Shown one piece after another: positions 10,724 to 23,428 of a DNA stretch of 64,000 nucleotides. The translations under genes and the position numbers were made by a program. The DNA lies in assembly GCA_018881555.1 (NCBI GenBank), contig JACAXG010000008.1:977383-1041382 (forward strand), written 5' to 3'. The DNA comes from Amblyornis subalaris (Eukaryota > Chordata > Aves > Passeriformes > Ptilonorhynchidae). Within the stretch, counting starts at the first letter, position 1; every line of letters begins with the position of its first letter. The notes beneath the pieces are model-generated. The model had not been told where the DNA came from. It made no database searches and was given only the letters and a program-made list of their open reading frames with translations.

Positions 10724-13315
10724 ATTTTACTAGTCAGGACTATTTCTACACTTCCCACAGTGCTGTCCTGCAAACACCAGCAGGCCCATCTGTGCCAGTC
10801 GGAAATCTCAAATGCATCCCTAATTATAGACACCTTTTTGGGATGAACATGACTCATGAACGCTCAGGTCGAACNAGGCAAACGTTCTCTGCAGTAACAA
10901 CAAACTTTAACCTGTGCTTGCTCTGTCTGACCTGAACACACGAAGACAACTTCCATGCACAGTGCTGAACTTCACAGTCTGGGGTTCACAGGCTCCAGGA
11001 ANGAGATGATCCAACAGAAAAAGCTGGATGCTTAAATGCAAAAGTAGGAATAATCACTGCTCACCCCTTATGTGGCCAAGTGCTGCACTGGTGTGACAAG
11101 ATTTAGTGATTCCCCAATGCTCTCCATATTTCATACTTTAGCAAATTACTTTTTCAGCAAATACCTCTAAGAGATATAAATAGTTCTTTTATGAGATTTT
11201 CCAAATTACAATGAATCTCTTATTACTTCAAATCACTGTGATTTGATTAAATCATTATTTTTACACATAGAAAGATGATACTACCTAAAGGGTTCATTTA
11301 TTTTCCACCACAGGATAAATATGTACGTGAACTACATAGTGATGAAACAGAGGGGAAAGAAAAAGGGGAGCATCAAGGGGGGAGTGGGGGAAAGGGACCT
11401 GATCCCAAACCCCATGGAGGGGCTGGGAAAGTCCTGGCAAGGGACAAGTGTTCCTTGGCTCTGATGCCACCAAAATCTGAGCACTCGTGGTTGTTTTCCT
11501 GTCACTCTGAGGGTGCCNCTTTGATGAGGACAGGAGTTCCCAGCAGTGCCCAAGTGACTGAAACCAGAAATTCCAGGGGGAGGTGGGAACGTCTCACCCC
11601 AGCTGGNTGGAGTCAGACTGGATCTGGGTGTTCTGTTGCACACTTACAGGCAGTTGTGTGGACAGGAGTGTCCAGCCCTGCCAGGGAACACCCCAGCCCT
11701 CCACACCCAGAGCCCTGTGGGGTGCTCCAGAGCTGGGCTCTCCCAGAAGGAAGGATGGATGCTCCAGCACTACCGGGAATGCTCAGGAGAACATCTCCAT
11801 CATCAGCCAGGAGAGAAGCCCTGCTGGCTCGGGGTTGTATTCACCCCCTTCCCAAAAACCCCAAATGATTTATCACTAACATTATCTTGCATCTCTGCTT
11901 CCATGGGATGCCCATTTTGTGCTGGAAGTGCAGGGCTCGGTTCCCTGGCTGAGGGACTTGTACGTGCTCGGGAGCCTAACCAGGCTCTGGGAATGATGCT
12001 TTGCCACNGGCAGCTGCACCACAGGGACACAGGGAGCTTGGCAGGAGGGATGCATCACCGGGAAAACATCAGGAACACACCCAGGGGAAGGATGGGCTGC
12101 AGGAGAGAGGCAGGGGGCACCCAGGGGAGCAGGAGGTGCCCAGGAAAAGCAACACCCTGTGAAAATAAAGGGGATCCAGTGCGGGGCTGGCACCAATGGA
12201 ACCAGCAGCAGCCAAGGGAAGCTCCCNGTATCTCCAGGAAGAGCAGCAGTGGGTGGCCTGTGAAGCCCCTCGAGGCCAAGGTGCCATCAGCAGGAATTTA
12301 GAGGGACTTGTGTCACCTCTGTCACATCTCCAGCACACGCTGCAAACCATCCCCTTCAGGGTCAGGAGGGACTCCAAGGGCTCAGGGGTTATTTAATAAG
12401 GAAAATCACTAAGCCTAATTAAACCACAAAATTATTGAGCTACTGCATTTCTCATGTGCCTCAGGTATTTTCATTCTCAGCCCAGGTGAGAGCAAATCCA
12501 ACATATTGACCCAATTTAATTCAAGCAGTGATTTGATCAATTTATGATATTTTTATTCCTCTATTTAGTCACAGGGATGTCCACGCTACTGACAGCCAGT
12601 TATTTACCCAGGTACTAAATCATCACTTGCAACAATTATTGATGCCAAATGAGTTGAAAGCAGCTACTCAAACACTTTTCCCATTTTCCTAGTATTTAAC
12701 CCAAAGCAGTTTAATTTACTGGCATGAAGTATGGGGTGAAAGCATCGGGTGGGGAATCATTTGCTCATGAACAGCAAAAAGCCCAAACCCCCACCCAAGC
12801 ACATCCAGAGCTGTCACGGGGCGGGAGACAAAGGCTCCTGCTCCTCTTTCTCCAGAGAGCTGCAGGCTCCATAAAACACTGAGATTTTGCCTTTTCAGGC
12901 AGGGAGGGACTTCCCAGGCCGGCACAGGTATAACTCACCCGGGCTGGTTAACACAGCCAGCACTCTGCCTTCCCCTGAACACTCCACTTCTCCCTCAAAG
13001 GGCTCCTGCTGCGGGAATGAATAATTCCTTATGAATTGCAGTGAGGAGAGTGCCAGCCAAGGGAGGAACGCTGCTCACAGCCCACTCCTGCGAGCAGGGA
13101 GCAGTGTCTGCTGGAAACAGGATCACCAGAGTCAGGCCAGAGAGATTTAAAAATACATCCTGGAGCAGAATGTCTCTCCCAGTAATTCATCCTTTCCTGC
13201 TGCCCACTTATTGGAAACGGGCAATTAGTTTTGCCAGGACCTTGTCCATGAAATACTCCTTTTCCTCACACCTGATGATGAGCTAAAAGCTTTTATAAAA
13301 GCTNTTTATCAAATN
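10724..13315. other. Intron 4, unique sequence
   Basis: Nothing recognised. AT-rich, repeat-free parts at about 11080-11290 and 12390-12720 are the kind of sequence worth testing for non-coding conservation. Confidence 0.55.
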
Positions 13316-13462
13316 ACAGAGAAGCTGTGGCTGCTCCATCCCTGGAAGCGTCTAAGGCCAGGCTGGATGGGGCTTGGAGCAACCTGGGATAGTGGAAGGT
13401 GTCCCTGCCCATGACAGGGGTGGCACTGGATGAGCTTTAAGGTCCCTCCCAACCAACTGGAT
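13316..13462 (+). mobile_element. CR1 LINE fragment, about 150 bp
   Basis: Reads 'cagagaagctgtggctgctc', 'gcttggagcaacctgggata', 'ggaaggtgtccctgcccatg', 'ttaaggtccctcccaacc'. Antisense to GRM7. Confidence 0.87.
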
Positions 13463-13878
13463 GTTTCTTCCCATCAGCCTTCCAAGTTCCTGCTTCCCAC
13501 TCTCTTTACCAGAAGCTGCTCCACAGAAGGCCTGTTCATTTTAATAATGCAGAGCAGTGAAACTCGAGCTACAGCAGGTCTAAATGCAGAACATGAGAGT
13601 GCTTTTGCTCCCTTCCGCAGCAGCCGCCGACAAAACGCACCGAGCGTCTCCTTAAGAGCATTTAAACTCCAGTCACCCACCTGCATTATTTAAACGAGGG
13701 TGAAAATACAGACATCCCTCTGTGCTGGAACGCAGCAAGGGGAGGAACTCCTGGAGATGCTCAACAGGTTAAAATTATAATGAAGAATAAAATGCAAATG
13801 CAAGGGGCTGATCGGCCCAGCCCGGCTGCAGCGCTCGCTGTGTGTGCAGGGAGTCCCCAACACACCGAGTTCATCTCC

Positions 13879-13938
<60 letters not shown>
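13879..13938. repeat. Perfect (CCCTGT)10 microsatellite
   Basis: Ten exact copies of CCCTGT on the + strand, 60 bp without interruption. On the gene's strand it reads ACAGGG repeated. The lack of degeneracy suggests a young or actively length-changing tract. It lies 64 bp from the larger 18-bp array. Confidence 0.95.
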
Positions 13939-13940
<2 letters not shown>

Positions 13941-14002
13941 GTGTCCTCGCTGCAGTTTCCATGTCAACAGCAGACACGGCAGTGTGCGCACAGAGCGGGG
14001 CA

Positions 14003-14556
14003 GCCTGAGACGTGTGTACAGCCTGAGACTACAGCCCTGAGACGTGTGTACAGCCTAAGACGTGTGTACAGCCNNNNNNNNNNNNNNNNNNNNNNNNNNN
14101 NNNNNNNNNNNNNNNNNNNNNNNNNNNNNNNNNNNNNNAGACGTGTGTACAGCCTAAGACGTGTGTACAGCCCTGAGACTACAGCCCTGAGACATGTGTA
14201 CAGCCTGAGATGTGTGTACAGCCTGAGATGTGTGTACAGCCCTGAGACATGTGTACAGCCTGAGATGTGTGTACAGCCTGAGACTACAGCCCTGAGACGT
14301 GTGTACAGCCTGAGACGTGTGTACAACTCTGAGATGTGTGTACAACTCTGAGATGTGTGTACAGCCTGAGACGTGTGTACAGCCTGAGACGTGTGTACAA
14401 CTCTGAGATGTGTGTACAACTCTGAGATGTGTGTACAGCCTGAGACGTGTGTACAGCCTGAGACGTGTGTACAGCCTGAAATGTGTGTACAGCCCTGAAT
14501 TGTGTGTACAGCCTGAAACATGTGTACAGCCTGAAATGTGTGTACAGCCCTGAGAC
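14003..14556. repeat. 18/19-bp minisatellite with a higher-order repeat and an internal gap
   Basis: About 27 visible units of GCCTGAGACGTGTGTACA and variants (18 bp), with 19-bp forms beginning GCCCTGAG or ACTCTGAG and short 13-14-bp forms ending GACTACA. From about 14290 to 14470 the units follow a four-unit (about 74 bp) higher-order pattern: two ACGTG units then two ACTCTGAGATG units, repeated. A 65-bp N run (14074-14138) lies inside, so the true copy number is unknown. On the minus strand no frame is quickly stopped; overlapping open frames of 251, 155 and 103 codons arise only from the repeat. Confidence 0.95.
14074..14138. other. Assembly gap (65 n) inside the minisatellite
   Basis: A run of 65 n bases with identical repeat units on both sides. 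The gap almost certainly hides further repeat units; its stated length may not be the real one. Confidence 0.95.
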
Positions 14557-14799
14557 ACACCCAGAGCCCCCCAGAGTTCCACTGCTGGGTGACACAGTGG
14601 GGTGACACTGCAGGATGACACTGAGGGGTGACAGTAACTCTGCCCCAGTGCTGCTTCAGGGGGTGCCTCTGGGGTGCAGGGACAGAGCTGGGCTCAGGGC
14701 AGCAGGCACAGGCTGGCACGGGCTGGCACGGGAGGCAGGGCTCAGTTCACACCACTACAGACACTGCCAACCTCATCTTCACACTCCCCTTGAGTCAGA

Positions 14800-15190
14800 C
14801 ATGCCCAAGAAAATTGGAAGAGACCTTAAAGCTCATCTCATTCCCACCCCCTGCCATGGGCAGGGACACCTTCCACTATCCCAGCCTGCTCCAAGCCCTG
14901 TCCAACCCGGCCTTGGACACTTGAAGGGATGGGGCACCCACAGCTTCTCTGGGCAGCCTGTGCCAGGGCCTCACCACCCTCAAGTGAAGGATTCTTTCCT
15001 ATTATCTCATTTAAGCCTTCCCTCCTCCTTCACAGGCCATCCCCCCTTGTCCAGTCACCCCATGCTCCTGTGAAAGGTCCCTGCCCAGGCTTCCTGCAAC
15101 CCCCTTCAGGTAATGGAAGGGGCTCTAAGATCTCCCCAGAGCCTTCTCTTCTCCCTGAGCAACCTCAACTCACCCAAAATAGAACCCAAC
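14800..15190 (-). mobile_element. CR1 LINE fragment, about 390 bp
   Basis: Starts 'cccaagaaaattggaagaga', then 'ccatgggcagggacacctt', 'agcttctctgggcagcctgt'. It continues into the more 5' CR1 region ('cagagccttctcttctccct'). The outer boundaries are approximate. Confidence 0.8.
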
Positions 15191-16350
15191 CCCCTCATCA
15201 CATCCTTCCCTTTTTCCCTTAGATCCTGTAACAGAATACAAGTTCCTTGCTATTTGACAAGCGATTTCTTGGCTCTGAGGCAGCCTGAACAGCGGCAGAG
15301 TGTGCAGGAGGCGAGCAGAGGGGTGGAATTGCTGTTCTCTCCCTCCTCTCTACTCCCTGCTCAGCTGAGGCTGCCCACCCCGAGCCCCAGCTCCCCTCTG
15401 TGCACAGCAGTCCCAGCAAACACCAGCCAGAACCGCTGCTCAGAGCTGTGCAGGCACAGACAGGGATAGCAGGGCCATTTCTGGGGCTGCACACTTGGTA
15501 CCCTTCCTCAGGGTGCCCTGCACAGGAACCCACAGCACCCCAAGTGCTCCTCCCTGCAATTCCCGGCATCTCCACAGGAAACCAAAAACCATTTCTAATT
15601 TGCTTAAAGTATTTCAGAAGCAGAGTATCCTCTAGGCACCCACCCTCATCCTCCACCATTACTGGGGTTTTTGCAGGGTTACCCCACCCCCAGCAATCCC
15701 TTTGAGGCCAGCCTTAGGGACCACCAGGCAAGTCCCGTGGGCAGTTCCTAGCTTGGATCCTCTCCTCGTGTGCACCCAAGAGCGCTCAGACCCAACCCCA
15801 AGGAGCAGCACATGCATTTCCAGGATGATGAATCCCCAACAGCCCCTCCCTGGGCTGCTGGGCTGAGGCTGAGCCCAGAGCTGCCCTGGCAGGGTCACCC
15901 GGGCGGGTGCTGTGTCACAGATCCCTGGGCAGGGGTGACTGGGGCTGTCTACGTACAAGGAAACTTTTAAATGGCTCTCAAGTTGCAAGATAATTTGTAT
16001 TCCCCTCTCTTCATACCAACACATTAACCAAATACATTATTTCCATAATGAGGAGATGAACATCTGTGTGGCTTCCCAAAATTTCAAGTGGCAATACTCG
16101 AGACAAGTATTCCCTCTTTGGGGACTGACACATCAGCATTTCAAATAACTGCCATAACTAAAAATATAATTTAAATTCCAAGGAGGTCAAAGACAGTTCA
16201 GGTGTGGTTTAGATTTCAGGGGTTTTAGATAAAGCAAACCAATTTGATTCCACAAATTAAAGTCGCTGCCGTATTGTATTAAATCATTTGTGCTTGGCCC
16301 TGGGTAAGTGAAGTGCTCAATGCAAACTTTACCAGAGAATGGGGAAGACA

Positions 16351-16430
16351 AATACCTGGAGCAGGGCTGTGTCACTGCAGACACCTGGAGCAGGGCTGTG
16401 TCCCTGTAAATACCTGGAGCAGGGCTGAGC
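16351..16430. repeat. Short tandem repeat, 30-bp unit, 2.7 copies
   Basis: Three consecutive stretches share 'tacctggagcagggctgtgt' at a spacing of 30 bp; the third copy is cut short. Confidence 0.85.
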
Positions 16431-17959
16431 TCCACTCCCCAGGCCCATTCCCTTCCCTGCACTGGCCAGCTCCCAGCTCCTCACCACCCTGCAGCTGCGA
16501 GACAAAAGTGTTGTGTTTATCCATCCTCAGCAGCAGATCCAGGCTATCGATCTATTGGCTCCTGCTCCCCTTTTCCAAGGAGCCAGCACACAGGGGTACA
16601 TGGAGGAGCTTTTCTAAATCATTTTCCATCCCTTTGTTGTCATGTAGTCAAGTCAACAGAATGAAAACAGCTCCTGAAGCAGATCTGCAAACCCAGCAGG
16701 AGTGAAGTGGGCACTTCTGCATTCATTGTATCATCTTTAAGGAAATTATGTGTATTATTATGTGCATTATTTCCTAAACTATTACTTTCAAAAGCCTATA
16801 ATCAGTGAAGCATTAACAATACAGACTAGAAGACAAAAACGGGGAAACAAACAAGACAAGCCTTTCAAACCTCTGTTCACTTCCTAAAATCAGCACATTT
16901 CTGTGTGTGCCTGAGCCTGCCTCAGCCAGAGGTGTCAGTAACACGTCCCTGGTGTGTCTGAGTGCGGAGCCCCAGCAGAGAGGAGCTGGAGCCTGCAGAG
17001 ATCCTCCCCAGGATGTTCCACGTGCCCATGGGGAGAACCAGGGTGGGAACCAACAGGGGCTCACCCAGGACAGCACAGACAGGATAAACACGTGACTCTG
17101 ACACAGTGAGGACATTTTTGGTGATTAATGCAGAAATTACTGTGCTCTTTGCAAACTCTGCCCCAGCACAGGCACCCACGGGAGCCTCTTGCCAGAGCCA
17201 GGCCCAGCAGGGGCTGCCACACACCAGCCTTCCAAAAATAAAATCCTTCCTTTCTGGATGGAAATTCTCTGCCCAAACACATCCACAACTGACAGCTCCC
17301 GTGTCAGACCATCGAGAGGAAAATTGCTCTTGAGAAGATGCAATTTGGGTATCCCAAAACTGATGCTACATCTGAAGGGTGATCAATAGCTGAGTATTGC
17401 TCTGGGAATTATCTCCTCTCACAGCACCAACCCTCCCTGTCTGTCTCTGTGTGCACATCTCCCTCCCTCAGAACAACCACCCACACCCTCTCCAGTGTCC
17501 TGGAATCACAGTGAAACACGAACATCAAAGGGGAAATGCCAACAAAGCCCTGGAGCAGCACCCGAAGCACAGAACCAGAGGCACACGTCCCACAGGACAG
17601 TAACGGCTGGATCCCCTCAGGGATCCTGGATTCTGGCAGTGCCAGAGCTGCTGTGGCTTGGGTGAGCAGCTCATTTCATTTCAAGGGGCCCCAGAGAAAG
17701 CTCCTCCATCTCCATTTTACAGCAGTTCTTTATGGTCCAGTTAGAGCTTCCTCCCTCATTTCCTTGCCAGGAAGCAGCAGCAGCGTTTGGTTGCAGCCCC
17801 ATTTGAGACAGGATTTCTTGTTACTGCTGTGGGGGTTATGGGCTGTGCCTCGCACTGAGCAGCGGCAGATAATTCTCTTTAAAACCATCACACCTTCAAA
17901 CTGTCTAAGAAACCCCAAATGAACTCCCATGCCACAGCCAGGTGGGGCACTCCAGCAGA

Positions 17960-18060
17960 ATCCCAGAATCCTACAGTGTGTGAGTTGGGAGGGGAGGTCT
18001 CCTCATGAGACCCCACCTGCAGTGCTGCCTCCTGTTTCACTCCAGCCCTGTAAAGCTGAG
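17960..18060 (-). mobile_element. Possible eroded CR1 fragment
   Basis: 'cagaatcccagaatcctaca' followed by 'gagttgggaggg' resembles a CR1 3' end, but the interior is too diverged to be sure. Confidence 0.35.
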
Positions 18061-19737
18061 CACTGCAATTCCACAGGGAATGTGCAGTTCTCCCGGCAGG
18101 AGCAGGCCCTGTGTGCCTCAGTCTCCAGCATTCCCAGATGGATCCCTCTCGGGACACCGGGCATCCCCACGCAGATGGATTTCAGCCAACGTCGACCTGC
18201 ACCACAACATCCACCTGGTCCCACTGCTCCCAGCCAGCTGGAGGGGCCAAGGAAGGACAGACCCCACAGTGCTGGAGCCCTCAGCAGAGTGGGACGGAAA
18301 ACAGGGGGGATGGCCAGGAGATGAGGAAAATTCAGGGCAGGTAATGGGAAGAGTGAGTAAATTTGGGAGTGATGGTCCAAGCTACGTCTCTCATGCCTTT
18401 TCCCTTGGGATTGGTGTCCCCTCTGGCTTTTGGTGTTCCTGGGCTCTGCTCCAGCGAGGCTGCAGACCCAGAGGAACGAACCCTGCAGCTACATCTTTCC
18501 ATCCCAGTTACCCTCCAAAGCACATGCTCACACCCCAGGGACACAGCAAAGGCTGGAGAACAACAGAGAACTGGAAAAGACCCCGGACCAGGCTGTAAAC
18601 AAACAAAAAAAGCCAAAGTGAAGTGTTTTACAAGTACTGTTATGTGGTACAAGGCAGCCTTCTGCCCCGCTGAGGGAGAGGCAGGGAGGGCTGCAGGAGC
18701 ACAGCATTCCCAGGGAACATCCCGGGGGAAGGCAGCGTGGAGAGGGGCACAGCACTGTGCCCGTGTTTGCCGGCACCGGGGGAAACCCAACACTGTCTGA
18801 CCGAGGAGAATGAACCCTCAGCTCCTTCCCTTTGCTACGTGGGGCTGTGCAGGTAAAATATTCCAGAGCCACTAAACAGGGAGGGAGGATTTAATCTCAA
18901 ATTTGGCTTCAGTCACCACTCTTCCATTGTTATCTCCCAAGTTCATAACGCCCAAGCGAAAAAGGAGCAACTCGGCTCTTGTTGGAAATGAAAACAAAAC
19001 AGGATTCACCACCCCTTTGGAAGACAAACAACTGAAAAACTCAGGGGCAGTTTTGTTGGTTTGCAGCACTTGCAGTTTTTATGTTTTTAAAGATCTGAGC
19101 ACGTCCCTGTGCTGGATTTGAGCCACCCCTTACCCTTCAAGCCCAGAGCTCCACAAACTCCAGCCCCAGCCACATCCACTGCCTCTGGAACTGGATCATT
19201 AATCTGAAATCCACTGTTTAGTTGCATCACTTCTGAGCTCAGACAGTAAAGACCAGTTTTTTCCACATCAGCAAAGCTTTTGCCAGGCTTTCTAAATAAT
19301 TAAGATCAAACATATGCATTAGCCTCTGTGTTTCTCTTACAGCTGCTCCTCCCCTTGGTGCCATTTCCCTGGGAGCTGGTGTCCATGAAGACAGACACGT
19401 GACAAAGATAAGGAAGACTATTTCCAAAGAAAAACATTGGAGGAAAAACCAGAATTCTGGGAGTGCTCAGCCAGTAGCACAGAGGGTAACAACAGGGAAC
19501 AGCCCAATCTGATGAATTTTGCACAGAAAAGAGGTGTAGGAACAAGAGAAAGGAAGAGGTGAGTGGGAACAACAGAAAGGAGGTTGTCGTTCACCTTCCT
19601 CACAGCTGAGATTAAGAAAAAAACAATTTCTGGGGCTCAGGATAGGGCTCAGGGCTCTTCTCTCAGCACAGCTCTGCTTTGGAAGAGCTCAAAGCACCAA
19701 GAACCAGGATACAACATCCTGCTGCCCCAGCTGCTCC

Positions 19738-19772
19738 AAAAATAAATAAACAAACAAACAAACAAACAAACA
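19738..19772. repeat. (AAAC)n microsatellite
   Basis: AAATAAATAA followed by about seven AAAC units. Confidence 0.9.
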
Positions 19773-22700
19773 CAATCTGCTTCTTTCCCCCTGGAAGCCT
19801 CTCCAAGCCTCACAAGTTCCCTGTACCTGGTGGAGCTGGCTATGGAGCGTGTTCCCAACTTCCCAAGGAGTGATTCCTTGTCCCTGTGCACTTCCTCTGG
19901 CTCACTGTCTACTGCAATTATGCAAATAAAATGCAACTTTATCTTTTCAGCATAATTACATCAAACACAATCAGGCTATATTAAGACTGACTTAAGATGA
20001 ATGAATTCAGTTCATCTAACGATTTCCTAAATCCCCCCCGTGGGACTGTGGCAAAGAAAATGCTGTCCCAGGAGTGACATCAAGCATTGAGACAAATCAC
20101 TGCGGATCTGGGGCTTGAGCCTACAAAAAGCTGAGCACTTGAGGCCCCCTCTGGAGTCAGAGGCTGCTGGGATATTCCCACTGTCTGAAAAACAGGAACA
20201 TCAACTGGTACATACGTACAGAGGTGCAAAACCACAACACACCTGTGCTCACACCTGTATTTTGAAGTAAAGTCACGGCCGAGGGTGAAGAATTATTTGA
20301 AAAATGCTTTTTTCCTGTACAATGAGCATTTCAGTTGATGACTTGTGTGACCAACAGCTTTAGAGACAGAAATCCTGATAATCCAGAGTGTGCCATGTAC
20401 CCCTGAACTGGCAGGCACATCCACTGTCAGTGCAGTTCTACATTCCCTGCCTTATTAGCAAACATTATTCCCTTTGGTGTGGGAAGAGGCAGTGTCAATA
20501 CTCAGGTCAAGGCACAGGAGCTGCAGTGCTCTCTGCTTCTAGCAAGCTTTCTTAGGAAGCTTTTTCCAACATATTCCAAATACTACTTAAGACAGTGATA
20601 AAAGGAAATAAAAAAAAAAAAAAAGAAGAGATGCTTCAGAGGAGTAAGATAAGGGCAACCCCCTCATTCATGACTAACCCAGAATTCTCACCAAATCCAA
20701 TGGGAATTAAGCTGGTGCATAATTCCTGCCCTGACCTGGAGCCTGGGAGCCTCAGGATGCTGCCTGGAAAGGAGCTGGGCTGGGATCTGCTCAAGGCACT
20801 GAGCTCCAGTCTGCTCATGCAGTTTGTTTCTTTCAATTTACAGGGAAAATCAAGGTGCCCTATTCCCTTCATTTTATGCCTTCATCCGAAGAAATGCACT
20901 GCTGAATTTTAGGAAGCAGGTGTTCATTTCTGGATGATAAAAGAATAACATTAAAATGTTTAANTCCTTTCTCTTGGTCTCGTGGCCAAATGAAATTAAA
21001 ACAACAGAAAGGAAAACAGAACAACCTCCAGCAGCCTGGACACAAGGAAGGCACCAATCCAGACGGATAACGGCCTCCCTGGGCATGGAAACACCAATGC
21101 CTGAGCATTTCTGACTCCTGTGAGGAACACATTCACTGGGTGTTCCTCTTGGTGAATGAGACAGAAACGGGATCAGTCTGAAGGGGGAAATCTGGGGATC
21201 TGGAAAACCGCTCCAGTAGGAACAGGATGTGCTCTGTTCCCTTACCCACCCCTCCAGCCCTGCAGCAGGAGGAGCAGATGGCACATCCAGATGGCCATTA
21301 GGGATGGCTGAATGGGACTGGGAAAGGTAGGAACCAGCCTGAACCTTTGGGAGTGGTCAGGGAGCAGCCAAGGATCCTCTGCTCTGGACAGGGATGCCTG
21401 GCTCTGCCTTCCCCCCAGGCACAGCTCCCACTCCTTCCCGAGAGCTTTTCCCTCCCAGGAAGTCACATGCAACACATGGACCTTAAAGTGTGTTATCTGC
21501 TCCTAAAGGATACCACAATTAGAGGGATTTGAGGGCAAAATGTAACTTAGGCATCACAGTAATCACCAAACCTATTTGGCTACCAGGGCAAGAGGCACCC
21601 GGCCAACTCCAGGCAGTTCTCTAATAAAATCACCGAATAAGGAGATATTTGCAGGCTCAATAAACTTTTTTTTTTGCAGCTACAGCAAATACACCGATAC
21701 CTGTAACTGTTAGCGAACTGATTCTCTACACCTGAACTCTTCCACCCTGCTACCCTCGCTCGCTGTGTCCAACACCCCTTGTGCTTCCCACGATGGGTTT
21801 AATGTGTAATGTACATGGGAAATATTTCAAAACAAACACACCTGGAAAGTTTTTTTTCTGTGTACTGTTGACAGAATTTTCGCTTCTGTGTCAGAAACCC
21901 TCAGGGATGAATACAGAGAGTATGAAAAGCTTATTAAAATATCTTGGTTTTCAGAAACAAACCACTTCATTGTCTGTCAACTTTCTGTATTTACGGAGAA
22001 ATAACATCCCAGAGTGCCTCGGGGGGCTCAGATGTAGGAGAATGAGGCAGATGATCTACCTGAGAAGAATAACTAATGAGCAGGAGTGCAGGCACAGGAA
22101 AAATGCAAATATTTGGTTTTCCAGGGAGTGAAGACACCAGACCCCATTTTAACGTGGGCAAGGTGTTCAAGGACTGTCTGGAGACCCTGCCCAGCCCGTG
22201 GCCAGCAGAGGGGTTGGGTGTCTCTACTCAGTGTCTCCCCTGGAAACAACTTTTCTTCCCATATTATAAAGAACACAAACTCTGATCAACCGCTCTGGTG
22301 CCCAGAGGAAGCCATGAGGATGCTGAAGCATCTTTACACACAAAAGGATTAACAAACTGAGGAGAGATCAGACAGCAAACACTTCAGAACACAAAGGAAC
22401 GCTGAGAAACAGAGGGATTAAGTAAACCAAGGTTCCCAAAATTCGCTATACACATTCATCTGTACAAGTTGGATATCTTTGAAGCACACAAGCAGTATGT
22501 ATAAATAGAGTGCTTGATCTGCACAAAATAGAAGTGAAGCTGAGTTTAAATGGAAACCACTGATCTAAAAATGAAGTTTTACTTCTTCAGTAGAAAACTT
22601 CTCTGCTGCTTCAGAGATGAGACATGAATTGCACAACATTTCCCCCCCTGTATGTACACAACAGGTTCAGACCAGTTGGTTCACTTTTCTTTCAGTGCTC

Positions 22701-22958
22701 AATCCCTGTCACATCCACCCAGCTCAACGTGAGCTCTGGAATCAGGGCTCTGACACCCCACTGCTGGCAGCTCCTCAGCAGGGCAAACAGCCTGGAGCCT
22801 CCACACCAGGAACGCGCCAGGAACATTCAGGAAAAGTTCAGGAGGTGGAGACTTATTCCATGTACTTGGCACTCTCTGTATCACAGTGTGCACACCTTTA
22901 CCCCCCAAGCACTTGGGAGGACAAAGAGGAGCAGAAGAGGAGCAGGACAAGCTCTTAC

Positions 22959-23113
22959 CCTCGATGGTGGCTCTCTTGGGCAGGATGGTGATGGCCCCCT
23001 CGGCCACGTCCTCCTGCTGCAGCAGCGGGGTCACCTTGGAGCCCCACGTGTCCGAGCCCACCCACAGGAAATGTCCCACCTGATCCGCCCTCTTGGCGGC
23101 CGCCAGGATCTGC
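22959..23113 (-). CDS. GRM7: mGlu7 exon 4: lobe 2, glutamate-contact aspartate
   Basis: This 155-nt exon enters in phase 2 and leaves in phase 1. The acceptor is TTCTTTTCCACAG and the donor GAGG|GTAAGA; both are strong. It encodes [19 protein letters not shown], then SDTWGSK, then [19 protein letters not shown]. The aspartate in GSDTWGSK is the D314 equivalent, which binds the glutamate amino group, and the following lysine (K319 equivalent) is also kept. In 47 of 51 complete codons the third base is G or C. The short loop between GSK and EDVAEG (VTPLLQQ) differs from the mammalian sequence I recall, at a surface-exposed position of the lobe. Exon 3 is only 988 bp upstream, the shortest intron in the window. 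Confidence 0.95.
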
Positions 23114-23182
23114 CTGTGGAAAAGAACAGTTTGTTTGGAAACTGATTTTATTTAAATATGGAATCTCTTTAGAAAATGGTGT

Positions 23183-23258
23183 GTGGCAGTGGCAGAATGG
23201 TTGGGCTTGATGATCTCTGAGGTCTTTTCCAACCTGATTGATTCTGTGATGCTGTAAT
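23183..23258 (+). mobile_element. CR1 LINE 3' tip
   Basis: 'ggttgggcttgatgatctct', 'gaggtcttttccaacctgat', 'tgattctgtgat': the terminal part of a CR1 3' end. Confidence 0.75.
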
Positions 23259-23304
23259 GAACAGGAACAGCACATTCCTGTCCCCACAGAACTCAGGGGG
23301 TTGG

Positions 23305-23428
23305 GACACTCCCTATCATGAGGGCTCTGAGCAGCCTGGTCCAGGGAAGGTGTCCCTGCCCATGGCAGGGGGTGGAACTGGCTGATCTTTAAAGTCCCTT
23401 CCCAACCCAAATCGTTCCATGATCCATG
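23305..23428 (+). mobile_element. CR1 LINE fragment, about 125 bp
   Basis: 'gagcagcctggtccagggaa', 'ggtgtccctgcccatggcag', 'cttcccaacccaaatcgttc'. Same orientation as the piece just before it and of another subtype, so two insertions rather than one. Confidence 0.82.

Larger units (their letters stand above)
15191..22958. other. Intron 4, mostly unique sequence
   Basis: No genes recognised. It holds three ~30-bp tandem copies at 16351-16430, an (AAAC)n tract at 19738-19772, a poly-A tract near 20611-20624 and a possible eroded CR1 piece at 17960-18060. The rest is unique DNA with AT-rich parts around 16000-16300, 16730-16830 and 21540-21720. Confidence 0.55.

Noticed and set aside
13964..14719. 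251-codon minus-strand frame with a Cys/Thr/His-rich hexapeptide repeat
   Set aside because: Created entirely by the 18-bp minisatellite, whose unit lacks stops in all sense frames. There is no start or splice context, and it includes an N run.
21660..21685. T-tract followed by GCAG on +, resembling a splice acceptor
   Set aside because: No exon-like open frame or donor follows, and it is antisense to the gene; most likely a simple A/T tract.
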